A stretch of DNA of 6,279 nucleotides. It comes from Anaerolineae bacterium (GTDB taxonomy: Bacteria; Chloroflexota; Anaerolineae; B4-G1). Within the stretch, counting starts at the first letter, position 1, and each line of letters starts with the position of its first letter. Where the stretch lies: NCBI GenBank assembly GCA_027079895.1, contig JALWUZ010000288.1, positions 1 to 6,279 on the forward strand, given 5' to 3'. The position numbers were made by a program, and so were the translations under genes. This document shows, piece by piece, positions 5,018 to 6,279 of the stretch. The notes beneath the pieces were generated by a model that was given only the letters and a program-made list of their open reading frames with translations, made no database searches and was not told the origin of the DNA.

Positions 5018-5728
5018 ATGATGAGACTGGGGAAGCGGAAACGGGAGGAGTTGCTTTCGGCCTACCTCGACGGGGAGTTGGGGGCGGACGAGCGGGCCCG
5101 CCTGGAGGCCCGCCTGGAGTCCGACCCGTCGCTGCGGGAGGAGTTGGACGGCCTGCGCCGGACTGTCGCCCTGGTGCGGGATTTGCCCCCCGCGCCGCTC
5201 CCGCGCAACTTCATCCTGTCGCCGGGGATGGTGGCTCCGGCCCGCCATCGTCCGCGCTCGCTTCCGCGCCGTCTCGTCGCCGTGCCGCGCATGGCCTTTT
5301 CGACGTTGGTCGTCGGGCTGCTGTTCGTCGCCGTGCTGCTCGGCGATTGGCTGACCGGGAGGCCGCCGGCCGCCGTTCGGGTCGCCGTCACCATGCCCCA
5401 GGCGACGGTCGTCATCAGGGAGATGCCGATGGGAGAGGCGGGGGAGGAAACGTTCGCGGCGACTGCCCCGACGAACGCGGCCCCGTCCCCGCCGGAGGGC
5501 GAGCCGCTGGCGGCGCAGACCGCCGCGCCGTATGCCGGGCCGACGGCGACCGTCACGCCGGCCGCCACACCGACCGTTGCGCCGACCTCCACGCCGACGC
5601 CCCCCGTGATGGGCGCGGAACCCGGCCCGGCGGGGCGTCCGTCGCGGCTGTGGTGGCGGATAGCGGAGGTGGTGCTGGGCGTCGCCACGCTGTCCCTGGC
5701 CGCCGCGAGCCTCCGGGCCCGCCGGTGA
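5018..5728 (+). CDS. Membrane-anchored candidate anti-sigma factor
   Basis: This 236-residue protein probably binds and inhibits the sigma factor encoded just upstream. The N-terminal segment (about 9-58, ELLSAYLDGELGADERARLE, then ARLESDPSLREELDGLR) has the helical layout of anti-sigma domains. The zinc ligands (His-x3-Cys-x2-Cys) are absent, since the predicted protein has no cysteine. A basic stretch (RHRPRSLPRR, 77-85) precedes a transmembrane helix at about 93-112 (AFSTLVVGLLFVAVLLGDWL). Residues 113-210 are Ala/Pro/Thr-rich (PTATVTPAATPTVAPTSTPT) and probably lie outside. A second hydrophobic helix at about 214-231 ends with RARR. The start is ATG 5018 or 5021; no clear ribosome binding site is seen. 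Function is inferred from domain layout and position. Confidence 0.75.
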   Translation: MMRLGKRKREELLSAYLDGELGADERARLEARLESDPSLREELDGLRRTVALVRDLPPAPLPRNFILSPGMVAPARHRPRSLPRRLVAVPRMAFSTLVVGLLFVAVLLGDWLTGRPPAAVRVAVTMPQATVVIREMPMGEAGEETFAATAPTNAAPSPPEGEPLAAQTAAPYAGPTATVTPAATPTVAPTSTPTPPVMGAEPGPAGRPSRLWWRIAEVVLGVATLSLAAASLRARR

Positions 5729-5765
5729 GCCCGCCGCTTTCAACCTTCACACTGAGGAGGTCACT

Positions 5766-6279
5766 ATGGCCCGTCCTGTGGAACTGAACTTCTGCCCCAT
5801 CTGCGGCCACCCGCTCGAAGACCGCGAGGCTTACGGTCGCCAACGGCGGTACTGTCCCGCCTGCGACCAGGTCATCTTCCGCGACCACAAGGTGGCCGCC
5901 GGCGTCCTGGTGGAGCAGGCGGGGAAGGTGCTCCTCGTCCGCCGGAAGATGGGGCCGCGGCAGGGGACGTGGACGTTTCCGGCCGGGTTCGTCGAGTTCG
6001 GCGAGTCGCCGGAGGCCGCCGCCGCCCGCGAGTGCTTGGAGGAGACGGGGTTGGAGGTCGAGATCACCGCCTTGCTGGACGTGATCGCCGGACGGGAGCA
6101 CGAGCACGGCGCGGACATTGTCGTCGTCTACTGCGCCCGGCTGGTGGGGGGCGAACTCCACGCCGCCGACGACGCCGACCAGGTGGCGTTCTTTACCCCG
6201 GACGACACGCTGCCGCCGCTCTCCTTCCGCGCTACGCGGGTGGCGTTGGAGAAGTGGCGGCGGGTGCAGGGGACGGGGG
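5766..6279 (+). CDS. NUDIX hydrolase with N-terminal zinc ribbon (3' end outside window)
   Basis: The reading frame stays open to the window end, giving 171 residues without a stop. Two CxxC pairs (C10/C13 in FCPICGHPL and C30/C33 in YCPAC) form a zinc ribbon. The NUDIX fold follows (KVAAGVLVEQAGKVLLVRRK) with a complete NUDIX box at residues 74-96: G, five residues, E80, seven residues, then RECLEETGL. Such enzymes hydrolyse nucleoside diphosphates linked to another group. ADP-ribose or a related NAD-derived compound is plausible, but the SQPWPFPxS motif of NADH pyrophosphatases is not seen. AGGAGG (5755-5760) lies 5 bases before the ATG, and the gene starts 37 bases after the anti-sigma gene with no terminator between, so co-transcription is likely. 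Confidence 0.9.
   Translation, partial: MARPVELNFCPICGHPLEDREAYGRQRRYCPACDQVIFRDHKVAAGVLVEQAGKVLLVRRKMGPRQGTWTFPAGFVEFGESPEAAAARECLEETGLEVEITALLDVIAGREHEHGADIVVVYCARLVGGELHAADDADQVAFFTPDDTLPPLSFRATRVALEKWRRVQGTG

Noticed and set aside
4325..5743. Long open frame of 472 codons on the minus strand across the sigma and anti-sigma genes
   Set aside because: Its product is a low-complexity Arg/Gly/Pro/His-rich string with no domain, and it lies antisense to two well-supported genes. Long antisense frames are expected in GC-rich DNA.
1..6279. CRISPR array, tRNA, rRNA or transposase
   Set aside because: I looked for regular direct repeats with spacers, cloverleaf-like segments, rRNA stretches and transposase motifs and saw none.
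2973..6279. Defence island or an undescribed multi-gene immune system
   Set aside because: The HAD, methyltransferase, sigma, anti-sigma and NUDIX genes are each ordinary housekeeping or regulatory types; no nuclease, effector or toxin-like protein is present, so the claim would not be supported.

Overview
This is a GC-rich bacterial window with two parts. The left part (about 1-2972) is the conserved translation block nusG-rplK-rplA-rplJ-rplL, all on the + strand, ending in a strong intrinsic terminator. The right part (2973-6279) is an accessory block: a minimal HAD-like protein (+), a SAM-dependent methyltransferase (-), an ECF sigma factor (+), a membrane-anchored candidate anti-sigma factor (+), and the start of a zinc-ribbon NUDIX hydrolase (+) that runs off the right edge.

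Organism: the gene order and protein sequences are clearly bacterial. Three traits remind me of Chloroflexota: the rplL end of the operon is not followed by rpoB; the anti-sigma protein has no zinc ligands and a Pro/Thr-rich external segment; and a G/C-rich hairpin repeat lies between genes. This is inference, not proof; no rRNA or other marker is present to settle it.

Regulation in the ribosomal part is readable. A short two-helix structure between rplK and rplA looks like an L1-binding mRNA site. The 165-base gap between rplA and rplJ carries a recognisable ribosomal protein L10 leader that ends in an 8-bp terminator hairpin followed by a T-rich run. The leader is expected to let the L10/L7-L12 complex control its own synthesis, here probably by attenuation. 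rplJ starts at a TTG just after the leader, behind a strong ribosome binding site.

In the accessory part, the HAD gene starts only 8 bases after the rplL terminator T-run and meets the methyltransferase gene tail to tail with one base between the stop codons. The methyltransferase and the sigma factor diverge from a 113-base intergenic region. Plausible promoters face both ways there, and a palindrome overlaps both -35 elements. The sigma factor, anti-sigma and NUDIX genes probably form one transcription unit, interrupted by a 9-bp G/C hairpin between the first two. I see no convincing new system. The best leads are the shared methyltransferase/sigma control region, the inter-gene hairpin repeat, and the riboregulation of rplA and rplJ.
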